From Amoebophrya sp. A120 (taxonomy: Eukaryota > Sar > Dinophyceae > Syndiniales > Amoebophryaceae): a stretch of 64,000 bases of DNA. The position numbers were made by a program, and so were the translations under genes. The stretch's first letter is position 1. Every line of letters begins with the position of its first letter. Under the pieces are notes generated by a model, which made no database searches, was not told the DNA's origin, and was given only the letters and a program-made list of their open reading frames with translations. Positions 34,721-46,658 of this stretch are shown piece after piece. The DNA is taken from NCBI GenBank assembly GCA_905178155.1, contig CAJINV010000010.1, positions 1,284,709 through 1,348,708 of the forward strand, written 5' to 3'.

Positions 34721-37700
34721 ATGGCCACGACGCAGCAAGCCCGGCGTCTAGTCGCCGGCGACGGGCCGCAGATTGCTTCTTCCAAGCTTTTCCCGGATCC
34801 GAAAGAATTCAAATGCGGACAGAATGCGGAATACTTGAAGAAAAGATTACAGGTGTGGGAGAAGGTGAAGGCAAAACACGAGCAAGCGATCGCGAAAATC
34901 CCAAAGAAGGAGATCACGATCACACTGCCGGATGGCAAGCTGGTAAAGGGGACGAGCTTTGAAACCACGCCAGAATCGATTGCTGTTGGGATATCGAAGA
35001 AGCTGGCAGAAAAAATCGTCGTGGCTAAGGTACTGAGTGTTCGCGAGTAGAATCATGATCTTCACTTTGCTTTATGCAGAAGTGTGCCCGTGATGTGGTC
35101 TTCCTTTCAATCGGCGTCTACTACCGAAGAAAGCACGCGTTTTCATTTTCCGCATGACAAGCTAAATCACATTACAAAATCAGGTCTATTACTCCGAGAC
35201 CATTGCGTCACTGTCTCAAGTAGTAAACGCCGATGAGGAGCCAGAGTCTGACGAGGATGGGTCAGATGACGAGGATATCCTGAGTAAAAACGTACCCACA
35301 CCATAGTTGTCATGCAACTCTGCATGCTTAAAATGTTTCTCATGCGGAGCCCCATGAGAAGCATTTTCTAATGCGGTTTTGAAATTTGTCATGCTCCAAT
35401 CAGCACGAGATACTAGATCTGTAATGCTGCTAAACTAGCTTAAACAGCACTACACTACGCGGAGAAACTTGTCATGCCAAACAACCAAAGCTGGCTGATT
35501 TGTCTAGCAGATTCCCCATCTTGACTCTGGTGTGGGTACGTTTTTACTCAGGATAGAGGAAGACGCTAAGGACGAGAAATTTGTCCTCTGGGACATCTCG
35601 AGACCACTGGAAGGAAACTGTATTCTTGCAGCACTTCTTGTTTTTCAATTCTAACTCGCGTTGATCACTAAGCTCGGGGGCGTACTCCGCGTTGATCACT
35701 AAGCTCGGGGGCGTACTTATTTCCGGCAAGCTTTAATGCATTTCGCAAAGAAGCGAGCCGCCGGGCATTCAAGCCTGGGGCCTAATTTTTCTGTCCGACT
35801 TCCACGATCCTCAAGAGGCGACGGGGATAGTGGTTGTTTTCGTCGGGGGCTAAGGATTCTCTCCAGCTCTTAGGAAGTATCTTTTGAACGCCAAGCGTGA
35901 GGGTGGTAGCGCGAAGCGAACCCCAATTGAACTTCCCTTCACTGCTAAAACGGGTGGTGTTGCGTCGTTCGAGATGCCTGGCTCTCAATGCAATCCAGAG
36001 CAGATGATTAGCCTTCAGAAAATTTAAGCGGTTATTAGTGCAGTTTCTGGCTCACCTAGGTAGCTCCTACAGTACCGAAGAAGCTTGTGCTGAATTGTTT
36101 TTCAATTCTGCACACCTTGGCTGCGTGACAGAGTTTTTTTTTGACGTGCATGCATTGCTTCTGGTTCTTTGCACTTCAACAAGCTGCTCTACTTTCTCGA
36201 GGCGCCTGTTTGCAGTGCTTTTCTGTAGTAGGTACAACCAGATGAATTCATTTGTATTGCAAGACGACCATGAAGATCATGATCAACCGGCACGGAAATC
36301 ATATCAGGCACCCTCCACCTCCTGACGTTCGACGATAAGCTTGCGTCCGACGTTTTCTGGCACAGCTCCGCTCACGTGCTGGGGCAGTCGATCGAAGTGG
36401 AGTTCGGAGCGCACTTAACCATCGGGCCCTCGTTGGAGAAAGGGTTCTACTACGACGGTTTTTTCGGAGACAAGAAAATTTCCACGACGGACGACCTGCC
36501 GAAATTAGAGAAGCGTTGCCAGGAAATCGTGAAGGAAAACCAGCCGTTTGAGCGGGTTACTCTGACCAAAGAAGACGCGCTCGAAATGTTCGCGGATAAC
36601 CCCTTCAAAGTGCAGCTGATCACGAACAAAGTGCCGGACGGATCCATGACCAGCTGCTACCGCTGCGGGCCATTAGTCGACTTGTGCCGCGGACCGCACC
36701 TGCCGTCCACGGGAAAATGCAAGTCCTTCTGGATCCACAAGAACAGCGCAAGTTACTGGTATCATCTTTATATATCACGATGGTGTATGTTGTAGGTTTT
36801 TCTTGCAGCGAGTTTGAGACTTGCATGAAACTCAAGATGAACATGAAAGACGAATAAGTTGTTTTACCATCGTACCATCGGCTTCATCGTGTCACATAGG
36901 TGTGACGTCAATTATACCGATCTTTGTCAACAACAGTCCTCTGCGTCTGCGCCATGGCATGCGAGATGCCTATTTGCGTGGCACCGCACGCCTTTTCGCC
37001 ACCGCACGCCCACGCCCACCCCTGCCGCCCCAGCTGCGCATAGCATGCTCGTCGCTCCGCTTTACGCCGCGCCGCGCTGTCTAAAACCAAAACCGCAACG
37101 CTGCGGTAGCAATATGTGCTTCCCAAAACGAACAAAATGCAAACTCTAGGGAAGGAACTACAGCAACAAAACGAAAAGCATCATCTTGTTCCTCCCGATC
37201 ATCCAAAACAAAAGTAGGCAAGAACCGCCCGAATGATCAAACTAACGAACTACACAACTTCACCACAACAGGCTGGGTAAGGATAAGAACGATTCCCTCC
37301 AGCGCATCTACGGTGTCTCCTACCCCTCCGACAAGGAACTGAAACAGCACAAGACACAGCTCGAGGAAGCGGCTAAACGCGACCACCGGGAGATCGGGAA
37401 AAAGCAGGAGCTCTACTTCTTCTCCGACTTCTCCGCCGGCTCCTGCTTCTGGATGCCCCACGGCGCCAGGATTTACAACAAGTTGGTGGAATTCATGCGC
37501 CGGGAGTACGCGATTCGCGGGTTTCAGGAGGTGATCACGCCAAATCTGTACCACGAGTCTTTGTTTAAAGCGTCCTATGCATTGCAAAAGCATCGTACTA
37601 GTATAAATCGCAATACAAATTTTCTCAGAAGGAGAAATGGAGTTTGTAATGCTGATTTGGCTAAGAAACAAGATTTGTCATGCATGATTGCAATTAGTAC

Positions 37701-40123
37701 TAGTGCGATACTTTTGCAGAGCATACGTCCGGACACTACTACAAGTACAAAGACGACATGTACAACATGGACATTGTATCAAACAAAAAAGTGTTAACGT
37801 TAACGGTTTTCATAGATTGCAAATATGCATGACACATTTTGCCTAGCATGCGTGCTATGCATGACAAATTTGGGCGCGTTTTGTGATGCGTTACTGCATC
37901 ACAAATTCCGTTGACGTTAACGCTTTTTCCTGTGATACCTTGAGGGGGAAAGATGGTTTCTGAAGCCCATGAACTGCCCAGGGCATTGCGTGGTTTTCGC
38001 GCACCGCGTGAGGAGTTACCGGGAGTTGCCGCTCCGGATGGCGTCCTTCGGAGTCTTGCACAGAAACGAGAACAGCGGGGCGTTGAGTGGTATACTTTTG
38101 TAGCCAGGGTTTTTTTTCTTTGACGCGAAGGAATGTGTAGTCAAATCAAAGTCGTGCACACTGTGCTGCGGTCCAGGAGGGGCTTGTTGAATGCTTGTAT
38201 TGCGATGCTTTCTCTACTAAGTACGGGAGTACGAAATCCGTCTCAACATACAACTCGCACACCCAACCAATTACCAGGTCTGACCCGTGTCCGGCGGTTC
38301 CAGCAGGACGATGGCCATATCTTCTGCCGCATGGACCAGGTGAAATCCGAAATCAAAAACGCCTTGAAATTCGTGCAGTTCATCTACGAGACCATCGGTT
38401 TGGAGTACACCATGGTCCTTTCCACCCGCCCAAAGAAGGCAATCGGCAGCAAGGAAGTGTGGGCCAACGCGGAGAAGCAATTAGCAGAGGCTTTGAACGA
38501 AAGCGGACTCCCGTGGGGGCTGAACAAGGGAGATGGGGCATTTTACGGACCGAAAATCGATTTCAAGGTATGTCGAGTTTTATTGGGATAGATTTTCAGA
38601 TCCTTTTCGTTACATCACACAACATCTCGTAGTTGCTAAAGTTACAAGTTAGTATGCTTGTCGTTGTCACGCCGCATGTTGACACCAAAATCGGATTCTC
38701 ATGATAGTGGCGTCAGGCTCACAAAGAAGATCAATCAATACTAGCGTCAAATATCATGCTTGTGTACATTCGATTGTGAACTCCCATTACCCCAGGTTAA
38801 AGACGCGATCGGGCGTCAGCACCAGTGTGCGACGATGCAATTGGATTTCCTTTTCCCGATGCGTTTCAACCTGCAGTTCCGCACGCAGGCGGACGAGCAG
38901 AAAGAAGCCGAGGCTGCCAAGGCCGAAGGAGAACAAGCACAGGCAGCAGGAGCTGCTCCGAAGGAAACCAAGGAGAACAAGAAAGACAAAAAAGCCGCTG
39001 CTGCTGCCGCTGAGCCGAAGGAACCGCGAGCGTCTGCTACGTCTGCAGATGGCGGTGCACCAGCGGCGGATGCTGGAAAATCTGCTGCCGACAAGGAGAA
39101 GGAAAAGGAACAGAGAATGGAAGCGGTTGGGTTGGAAGGTGTGCTGAAACCCGGTCACGAGCGGCCGGTCATGATCCACCGTGCCATTCTAGGATCCGTG
39201 GAGAGGTTCACAGGTACTGACGTGTAAGGGAGTCATGTAAGTTAAGATCTAGTGAGGTTTTTTCTTTGATGATGCAATAAACAATGTTGCGCTTCATCTA
39301 CAACTGAATTGAAAGTGCAAGTGCTGTCTGCATGAAATCCACATCCAAATCAGGTATCCTGTGTGAGCACTACGGCGGCAAGTGGCCGTTCTTCATCTCC
39401 CCGAGACAGGTGATGATCGTCCCGACGCACGCTGGTTTGAATAAGTACTGCGAGTACGTCGCCGAGCAGTACAAAAACTTCGGCATCTTCGCTGACGTCG
39501 ACACCAGCAGCAAGACCATGAACAAGAAGGTCCGGGAAGCGCAGCTGGCCCAGTACAACTACGTTGCGATCTGCGGGGAGAAGGAACAGTCGGCGTTGGC
39601 GGTCAACTTGCGGGATCGCGACACGGGCAAGCCGCTCGGGGAGTTCTCGATTAAAGATTCCGTGGAGATGTTCGTCGCGAAATCCAACCCGAACAGCAAA
39701 CCTGCGAACCAATTTGACGAATTTGAGGGCCAGAAGCCGGAGCCAATCGGCGCCGGGAAAAATGGTGCGTCTTCAAGCAGCTCCGCAGCTTCTTCTGCAT
39801 CAAAACCAGAAAAGTTATCCGCGGAAACAGCAGGTGCGTCGAGCAAAAACGACTCTACTACTTCGAAGGAGACCACTGCAGCTGCTGGAGGTGCGAAGAA
39901 CAAGAAGCAGGAACATCAGAATAATGGTGAGAACAACAAGAACGGGGCAATAAAGAAGGATTGGGAGTCGCACTTCGCACAGTTTCCGTACGCTGGCGGA
40001 TTTGAGATGTCCGCGACAGACAAGAAATTGTTCGAGGAGTGTAAGGGCGGCATGCCGAGTTCGGAGAATTTTCAGCGGTGGTTCCAACACGTAGGAAGCT
40101 TGGTAAGAAGTGGGATTGTGTAG
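34721..40123 (+). CDS. TARS: Threonyl-tRNA synthetase, copy B
   Basis: Tandem paralogue of the preceding gene. Exons 34721-35029, 35184-35275, 35561-35619, 36308-36758, 37272-37575, 37731-37776, 37943-38089, 38278-38567, 38796-39213 and 39354-40123 give 961 residues. TGS, SAD ([23 protein letters not shown]), catalytic and anticodon-binding domains are all present, and the core motif keeps the usual NCPGH (CAT at 37984-37986). The two low-complexity insertions are present but differ strongly from copy A (for example [16 protein letters not shown]), while the folded domains are nearly identical. The six GT-AG introns (35030-35183, 35620-36307, 36759-37271, 38090-38277, 38568-38795, 39214-39353) are at the same positions as in copy A. 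Only three introners are present, none shared. The 770-bp last exon corresponds to five exons of copy A. This copy looks the more conventional enzyme. Confidence 0.94.
35276..35555. mobile_element. Introner element F3
   Basis: TATCCTGAGTAAAAACGTAC to GTTTTTACTCAGGATA, perfect TSD GAGGA (35271-35275, 35556-35560). It sits in the acidic linker; removal gives [12 protein letters not shown]. Absent from copy A. Confidence 0.95.
35657..35717 (+). repeat. 31-bp tandem duplication in ThrRS-B intron 2
   Basis: Two copies, period 31 (35657-35687, 35688-35717), beginning CGCGTTGATCACTAAGCTC. The host GT-AG intron (688 bp) is far longer than its 176-bp counterpart in copy A. Confidence 0.92.
37576..37725 (+). 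mobile_element. Introner element F1
   Basis: TATGCATTGCAAAAGCATCG to CTTTTGCAGAGCATA, perfect TSD CGTCC (37571-37575, 37726-37730). Removal gives [13 protein letters not shown]. Absent from copy A. Confidence 0.93.
37777..37937. mobile_element. Introner element F8 (singleton)
   Basis: TATCAAACAAAAAAGTG then GTTAACGTTAACGG; the right end is the complement, ending TTTCCTGTGATA. TSDs CATTG (37772-37776) and CCTTG (37938-37942). Removal gives [12 protein letters not shown]. Absent from copy A. Confidence 0.87.
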
Positions 40124-43100
40124 CTGATGTGGAGAACCGTTGTCAACAAATGGAGTTGTAGATCTTTGGAGGAGGAACAGTAGTGTAATGCAGCTCTTCT
40201 TGTCACACAGAAGTTGAAAATCAAAAAGAACGCTACCTTTATCGATGAATAAAGCGCTCGCTTACTCTTATTTCACCAGTCTCTAATTATAGAGGAATAT
40301 CGCTTACTCACGCTCATATTTCTGATTGTATCTATTGCTTTCTGCTGGTTCTGGTAGCGAGACGCAAGTCGCAGGATCACGTGTGATTTTTGCGGAAGTA
40401 GAGCCTTTCTGGTCACGTTAACACAATAAGCGGTGAAGTGAAAGAGACGACGCAAACTTTGAATGACTTTGAATCGATATCAGCGACAATGCCACTTCAT
40501 GTTTCACTTCAAACTGAGGAGAAAGTAGGCTGCGTCATTCAAAGAGAACGAGAGCCTTTTGGTAGCACAAACGATGATCAGACTTTACGTCGAGACGCGC
40601 GGCCAATCTTAAGAAAAAAGATGATAAAAAAGTAGAATGAAATTAAAGCGTAAGTGCGAGAGCTTCACCTTCATGCTCGAAGACGAGCTGCGCGAAGAGA
40701 CTATTGCTGACACTGATCATGGAGTGTGTTCCCCTGGTCTACTACATTGGATTTTGCTTTTGTTGTGTCTGTCTTTGTTCTGGAAACAGCAGCAAAACTC
40801 TGCGCATCACCAAGCCTACCAGTCCGTAGGCGCCAAGGGAGGAGCTAGCTGCGGGATAGGCTGCGGGCCAGCGCGCTAAGCGGCCGAAAGTTCGGCGGGG
40901 TTCTGGGTGGGCGCCTTTCGTGTAGCAAAATAAACGGGGGGGGCGGCGGTCGCGCAGGCCGGGCAGTGCGTGCGTCGTGGCGCTGGTGTGGCGCCTCGAC
41001 CCCCGGGGGCTGGTTCGCGCGATCACCGGGAGACGCACGCGCCCGCCTGCGCTTGTTATTGTTGCCCCGCCGGCGGCGTTGTGCCATGGACCCGGGCGGG
41101 CGGGCAGGCGGCAGCCTGGAAAGAGGGCCCGAGCCCTTTGCCAGAGCCCGAGCCAGGCCATGTGGGCCACGTATGCACCGGGCGCCACGGTAAAGGCGCG
41201 CCATGGATGACCCAAGGCCGGACGGGGCCCAAACACTGCCCCACCCCCCGCCCTCAGGGCATCCCTGGGCGCACCGGCCTCCGCGCCGAGCCTGGCTGGT
41301 GGCGGACGCCGCCGGGCCGCCCTTCTTTGCCAAAGTGCAGGCCCTGGCTCGTTGTGCAGCGGCGGCGCCGCGTGCGCCCGCGCTAGGCTGCGCCCGCCCC
41401 GGGGAGAATCGCCCGAAGGGCCTTCGCGCGGGGCCGGGGGGAGCATGGCGCGGGCGGCGGGCGAATGGGCGGGGGGCCCGTGGAAGGATGCCTCTTGCGT
41501 CCAGCCCCTTCGTCGATGAGGCTCGCCCCGCCGGGAAGCCGTCGGCCCGCGCAGTGCCCCGCCCCAATACATAGCTAGATGCTCACTGGCGGGGCCGGGC
41601 CGCCCCGCGCCTTGCAGGCCGGCGCGGCCGCCGCTTGGCCCCCCTGCCGACAGGCCGAAGGCCCGCCCGGGCCGCGGTCGCCCAATCGCTTCCCGCCGCC
41701 GCCGCGGGGCGGTGGCTTTCGTGGTGTCTTCGGTCGGATGGGCCGGGCCGGCACCGCGGCCGTAGCGCTGCCGGGGCGCCCGCGTCGCTGCCCAGGTGCC
41801 CAGGATCTCCCTTGCCTCGCCCCTGCCCCGGGCCGGCTTGGGGGCTGGCAGGCAGAGGAGGGAGACTGACCCACCCGGCCGGGTTCCTCGGTTTGATTGG
41901 TGGGTGGGCCAGTGCCTATTGTTCTATTTGGCGCGTCGCGAAGCGCGTGTGGCTGGTGCCATCCGTGTGCGTTGTTAGTTGCAGCGGCCCTACTCGCGTT
42001 GACGCTCGCAATGGGTAGCCCCTTGCCGCCGGGCAGGCTCTTGCAATATTATATTTAGAGAAGGAACTCCAACTCGCCTGCCAGGATGGCCTCGGTGGTC
42101 GATGGTAGGTGGCGGCCGCGTAGTGGCTCATTGGGCGACCCGCCCGAGGTGTTCACCCCGTCCGTGATACCGAACCTCGATGCCCGTTCTGTTTGCGAAG
42201 CTTTCTTTGTAGTTTTGTTTCGCAATTCTTTCTCTTGGTTTTGGCGTTGCGTCATCCATGGTTTTGTATCTGTGGAATGCCCGACCTCGACATGGTCTTC
42301 CCCGGGATCTCTAAATCGGCGCTATGGCGTATTAATTTTAGCCGGCAAATGATAGCCAGGCCCCGCGATTTCAATTGTATAGCAAGAACTGTCCTCGCAC
42401 TAAGGACACGCAGCTCCTTGTGTTGTAGATTGAGAGATGAAAGCGGCACTTAAAAAACTCAAATTCTTCTTCTGGCAAATAGAGCGTTCTTGCGTACTAA
42501 CAAAGATTACCTATCCCAAAGGTGAAGATGAAGGTCGAGTTGATGTGCTACAGCGACGGCTATCCTTGAAAGTAGAAAATCGGAGCAAATCGAACTCTCC
42601 AGCGACTTCCAGCGTGAGGTTGAGAACTCAGTAAGTGAGAAGTTTGTCATAGAGCACATTTTGATCCATATCCAGCTCTCAGGCCAAGTTGCTGGATTGT
42701 TGCGTAACTACACCTAAACTTCTATTGGACGACGAGTCTCCTTATGTCTCTGGACGATTGATGCGAGCGTGACGAGTGAAGAGACCACAACACACAAGAT
42801 GGCCAATTTTTTCAGATGACAGTGGTGCCCGAGCAGGAGTCTGCGTCCGAGACCCGAAAAAAAGTGCTTTGCAGCTAGTAGCACTGGTCCTCGTGGTGCC
42901 AGAAGTACCAAGAGTAATTATAACACGCTGACCTACAATAACCTCGAAGAACATCAAGCAGTAGACAACTCGAGAAGGACTACCACACTTTCTCGCACTT
43001 GACGACGAGGAAAGCAAACGCAACCGCAACCGGCACAGATTCACACTCAGGGCTGTCCCAATAAAACAAACTACAAACCACGCACTTGTTGCGTCGAGCG

Positions 43101-43374
43101 GACGAGTTCGCGGCAGACAGAGGCTCGTTTGCGTTTCCTGCTCTGTCTCAACTACATCTCCTGGTCCTCCCGAACCGTCGTTACTGACACAGCAAACGAC
43201 CCTTGCTTGTTTTGTCACGACGACATTGGGATCTTGTCTTCAATACGGCGGATTCAAAAGAGCACCTCCTCCTTCCCGACAACACAACAAAAGCGTTAGC
43301 TTCACATTGTCAGTAGAACACCAGACCCAGCAGAGGGACAAGCACCCAGGAGTAACAAAAACCAGCCCTCCCAA
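40124..43374. other. Intergenic region with GC-rich island
   Basis: No recognisable gene. AT-rich flanks surround the GC-rich island at 40850-42040. The last 150 bp before 43375 are A/C-rich and probably the leader of the UBX gene. Confidence 0.5.
40850..42040. repeat. GC-rich island 2
   Basis: About 1.2 kb of strongly GC-rich DNA with sharp borders. Long open frames exist on both strands (up to about 276 codons, reverse), all rich in Ala, Gly, Pro and Arg and overlapping each other, which is expected from composition alone. Confidence 0.6.
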
Positions 43375-46300
43375 ATGGACGCTGCCACCACGACCCTCAC
43401 CCCCGATCAGGAGGAGCAGCTCACCCTGTTCCGGGAGGTGACGGCGAACGAGGACCGACAGCGATGTATCCAGTACCTGGAGATGAGCAACTGGAATGTG
43501 GAACAGGCCATCAACTTGTCCATGACCGGCGCATTAGACAACACACCAGCAACAGGCTCCGACCACGCGGCCGCCATGAACTTCATAACCGGCGACCACG
43601 AACCGGCAATAGGACCACAACAGCAGACCAGGCCGAGTGGGGGGGTAGAGCAGAGCTTCTTTTTGTTGAGGATGATAGATGCATGATTACTTGTCTTCTA
43701 GTTGGAGATCGTTGGATGGGACATACTACCTGTCTTGCGCGATCAACATCGGGTCGTGCAGCTGTTCTATAACCCGCCGTGCGGTGCTTCAAAGTAAGTA
43801 AATGTAAATCGACACTACAAGAGACAACAATACAATATGCTCAGTACAAAGAAACAACTCAAACCAGGACCCCGACGCATCCCTCGCCCAAAAAGTGGTC
43901 GAGAAGGTCGGCAACGTATCCTGTGCAAAAGTATCGTACTCGTATTGCAATCATGCATTACAAACTTTTTTCTCAAGGGAAAACAGCATTACAAATTTTA
44001 TTTCTCATGCTGAGGGAATTTGTCATGCATTTATACGAATACGATACTTTTGCAGTTCATACAACGCCGCCAGCAAGGTACTCAACGGCATCGGCGGGTT
44101 TCTGCACTCCATGTTGATCCCGGACGAAGTATGAACTGCAAAAATGTCTGGGTCTGGAACATTCTAAACTTGTGATGCTGTCTCTGGATTCTGAAAAAAT
44201 TTGTATTGCATGACCAGCAAGAGGGCTCCAGTTTGTGCTACGCAGAGCGGTCATTTTTCATGCTGTAGAGGCATCACAAAGCGCTCTAAAAATCTGTGAT
44301 GCTACGGCATGCATCACAGACATCATGAGCCATGGAAAATATGCATGACAAATCTAGAAATCTTCCAGGCCCAGACACTTTTGCATTTGATACGATGACG
44401 GGTATAACAACAACACCTCCGGCGGAAGTAGTTCCAGCAGCAGCAGTGGTAGAGCGAACCGGAACAGTTTCAAAGCGTACTACGTATCAAATGCAAATGT
44501 GTCTGGGCCTGGCAGATTGTTTGTCATGCTTGTCTGGCATGACTGAACAGTTTGTGATGCGTGTCAAAGAAGAGACCCGCCTTGTACAACTTGTCATGCA
44601 ACAACGCAGTTTGTGTTTGTCATGCGGAAAGCGCAACACTAAGCAGCGCAGATATTTCTCATGCTTGGCTGTGCATTACAGAGCATCCACTATTCCCAAC
44701 CCAGCATTACAAGTTTCCAGAACCAGACATATTTGCAATGCATACTACGAGCGACAATACAAGACGGACGCTTCGACCGCCTGCCCGGACTTTTTCGACG
44801 GAACGTTTCAGCAGGCAATAACGAAAGCGAAGGACAACATGAAACTCCTTATGGTCTACTTCCACTGCGAAACCGCAAGTTTGACCGACGACTTTTGCAA
44901 AAACTGTCTCAACAACGACATCGTGACAGTGATGTTGAGTGACACGTGCGTCAGCTTCGGGGCCGACATAAACGACCGGACCAGTTACGACTTGGCAAGG
45001 CAGTTTCAGGTATTTGTTTTGTTCTTGTGGACGCGGACGTCGTCGTGTTTGGCTGCATGACAAAAATGCCAGAATTGACGACCGCCTGCAAAACGAGTCG
45101 TGATACATCATGAACGTGAAGGAAAGTAAACAGATTTTTACAAGCTACACGACTCATGTGCACCATGAATCACACAAACAAACTTCATGACTTTTCAGGT
45201 TCAACGCTACCCGTACCTGGCGCTGGTGCTTCCCGTCTCCGCAACGGACTACAGGATACTTCACAAAGTCGACGGGCAGGTATGAAAATGAAGTTATTTG
45301 TGACGTTGCATGACAAAGTGAAGACACAGAAGTGGCGACGATAGATTTGCCATGCTATGCTGAAAGAAGAAGTAGATGCAGTGCTGCTCATACGACTTTG
45401 ATTATTTTGTGATGCAAATCATGTATCCAAACAGCAAGCCGGATCAGTTGACGGCCTCGTCGCGCTTTTGACCCAAGCCGCCGACGACCTGGAGCAAAAT
45501 CGTATCAAGTGTAAAAGTGTCTAGGTCTGGAAGAATGCATGCTTGTCTGGCATGCTTGTCTGGCATGACTCGAGAATCTGTGTTGCATAGGCACGAAAAA
45601 ACCCTCTGGCCTGTCATGCAAAAGCGCAGTTTGCCATGCGGAATACGTAAGACATGGCAGCCAAAAAAATTGTCATGCATGTTATCATGTCGTACTGCAG
45701 TGCGTCTATCATTATTTTTAGCATATACAATTTTCCAGGCCCAGACATATTAGCAATCCATAAACCGGGCCCAGCTAGTAACGCAAGCGAACCAAGTTCA
45801 GCACGACAGGCTTCTGCGCGCCGAGCAAGACAGGGAGTATGAAGAGGCTTTGGCGAAGGTACAGTGTGGCTGGTTTGTCATGCAGACTGTCAATGCATAT
45901 ACAACAGCGTTGTCCTCCTGCTCCTCACGAGTGCGCAACACAAGTTTTTTTCTGAAAAGAATCTTCCTTGATAAATTTCATATCACCTCCTCCACAGGAC
46001 CGCGAAGCCGAGGCCGCACGGCAGCGGGAGGAGGAGGCCCGACAGAAGGCGCTGGAAGAGGAAAAACAGGCCCAGCTCGCCAGGGAGCAAGCGGCGAAAG
46101 ACATCGAGGCGAAAAGGAGAAAACTGGCGACCGAACTTGTCACTGTGGACCCAAGCACGACGGAAGCCAAGACGAAGATACAAGTGAAATTCCCGACGGG
46201 GCAGAGGGTATCTTTACTTTACTAAAACTAGGAATGAATTTGTTTCTATTTTCACCACTTGGGTCAACGTCGTCATGCGGTACCAGCATGCTAGGCGAAG

Positions 46301-46658
46301 TGGAAAGAAATCAGGCTTTGTCTGTTGCAACATGACAAATTGCATTCCGTTGTTTTCGTTGCATGACAAACTTCTGAAACTCGGTAGCAATGTCTGATGC
46401 ATCATCCACAATGCAAATTGCTATCAGGTCAACCGTACGTTCCTCCAGTCCCACACACTGAAGGACCTCTTCAACTGGGTCGAGGCGGCAGAGTACGCCG
46501 AAACGGGGACAAGTATCAAAGTCCCGAGCAAGTTCTCCCTCAATACGTCCTTCCCCACGAAGTTGCTTCAGCGCAGCGACGAAAGCCTGAAGGACGCCGG
46601 GCTGGTGCCCAACGCGCAGGTTTTGCTACAGGATCTGTCCAGCGACGACGAAGAGTAA
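43375..46658 (+). CDS. FAF2: FAF2/UBXD8-like UBA-UAS-UBX protein
   Basis: Adaptor for the p97/Cdc48 ATPase, expected in ER-associated degradation. An N-terminal UBA domain (ECIQYLEMSNWNVEQAINL type, residues 8-45) is followed by a hydrophobic loop region, a thioredoxin-like UAS domain (CPDFFDGTFQQAITKAKDN to VSATDYRILHKVDGQ), a Glu/Arg/Ala-rich coiled coil and a C-terminal UBX domain (IQVKFPTGQRVNRTF to AGLVPNAQVLLQDLS). Exons: 43375-43644, 43702-43793 (uncertain), 43852-43916 (start uncertain), 44067-44129, 44398-44484, 44750-45009, 45199-45279, 45435-45502, 45768-45858, 45998-46207, 46428-46658; about 505 residues. From 43868 onward the frame is secure. GT-AG introns: 43645-43701, 43794-43851 (weak), 45010-45198, 45280-45434, 45859-45997, 46208-46427. 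Four introners are present. Length is close to human FAF2 (445). Confidence 0.87.
43917..44061 (-). mobile_element. Introner element F1, reverse orientation
   Basis: TATCCTGTGCAAAAG to CTTTTGCAGTTCATA, perfect TSD CAACG (43912-43916, 44062-44066). Removal gives VVEKVGNAASKVL. Confidence 0.95.
44130..44392 (+). mobile_element. Introner element F2
   Basis: TATGAACTGCAAAAATGTC to ACTTTTGCATTTGATA. TSDs CGAAG (44125-44129) and CGATG (44393-44397). Removal gives MLIPDEDGYNNN. Confidence 0.88.
44485..44744 (-). mobile_element. Introner element F2
   Basis: TATCAAATGCAAATGTGTC to ACATATTTGCAATGCATA, perfect TSD CTACG (44480-44484, 44745-44749). Removal gives SFKAYYERQYKTD. Confidence 0.94.
45503..45762 (-). 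mobile_element. Introner element F2
   Basis: TATCAAGTGTAAAAGTGTC to ACATATTAGCAATCCATA. TSDs AATCG (45498-45502) and AACCG (45763-45767). Removal gives DLEQNRAQLVTQ. Confidence 0.87.

Noticed and set aside
40742-41572. Long reverse-strand frames in the GC-rich islands (also 26124-26852, 47604-48239)
   Set aside because: High GC content lowers stop frequency; frames overlap on both strands, are Ala/Gly/Pro/Arg-rich and resemble no protein.
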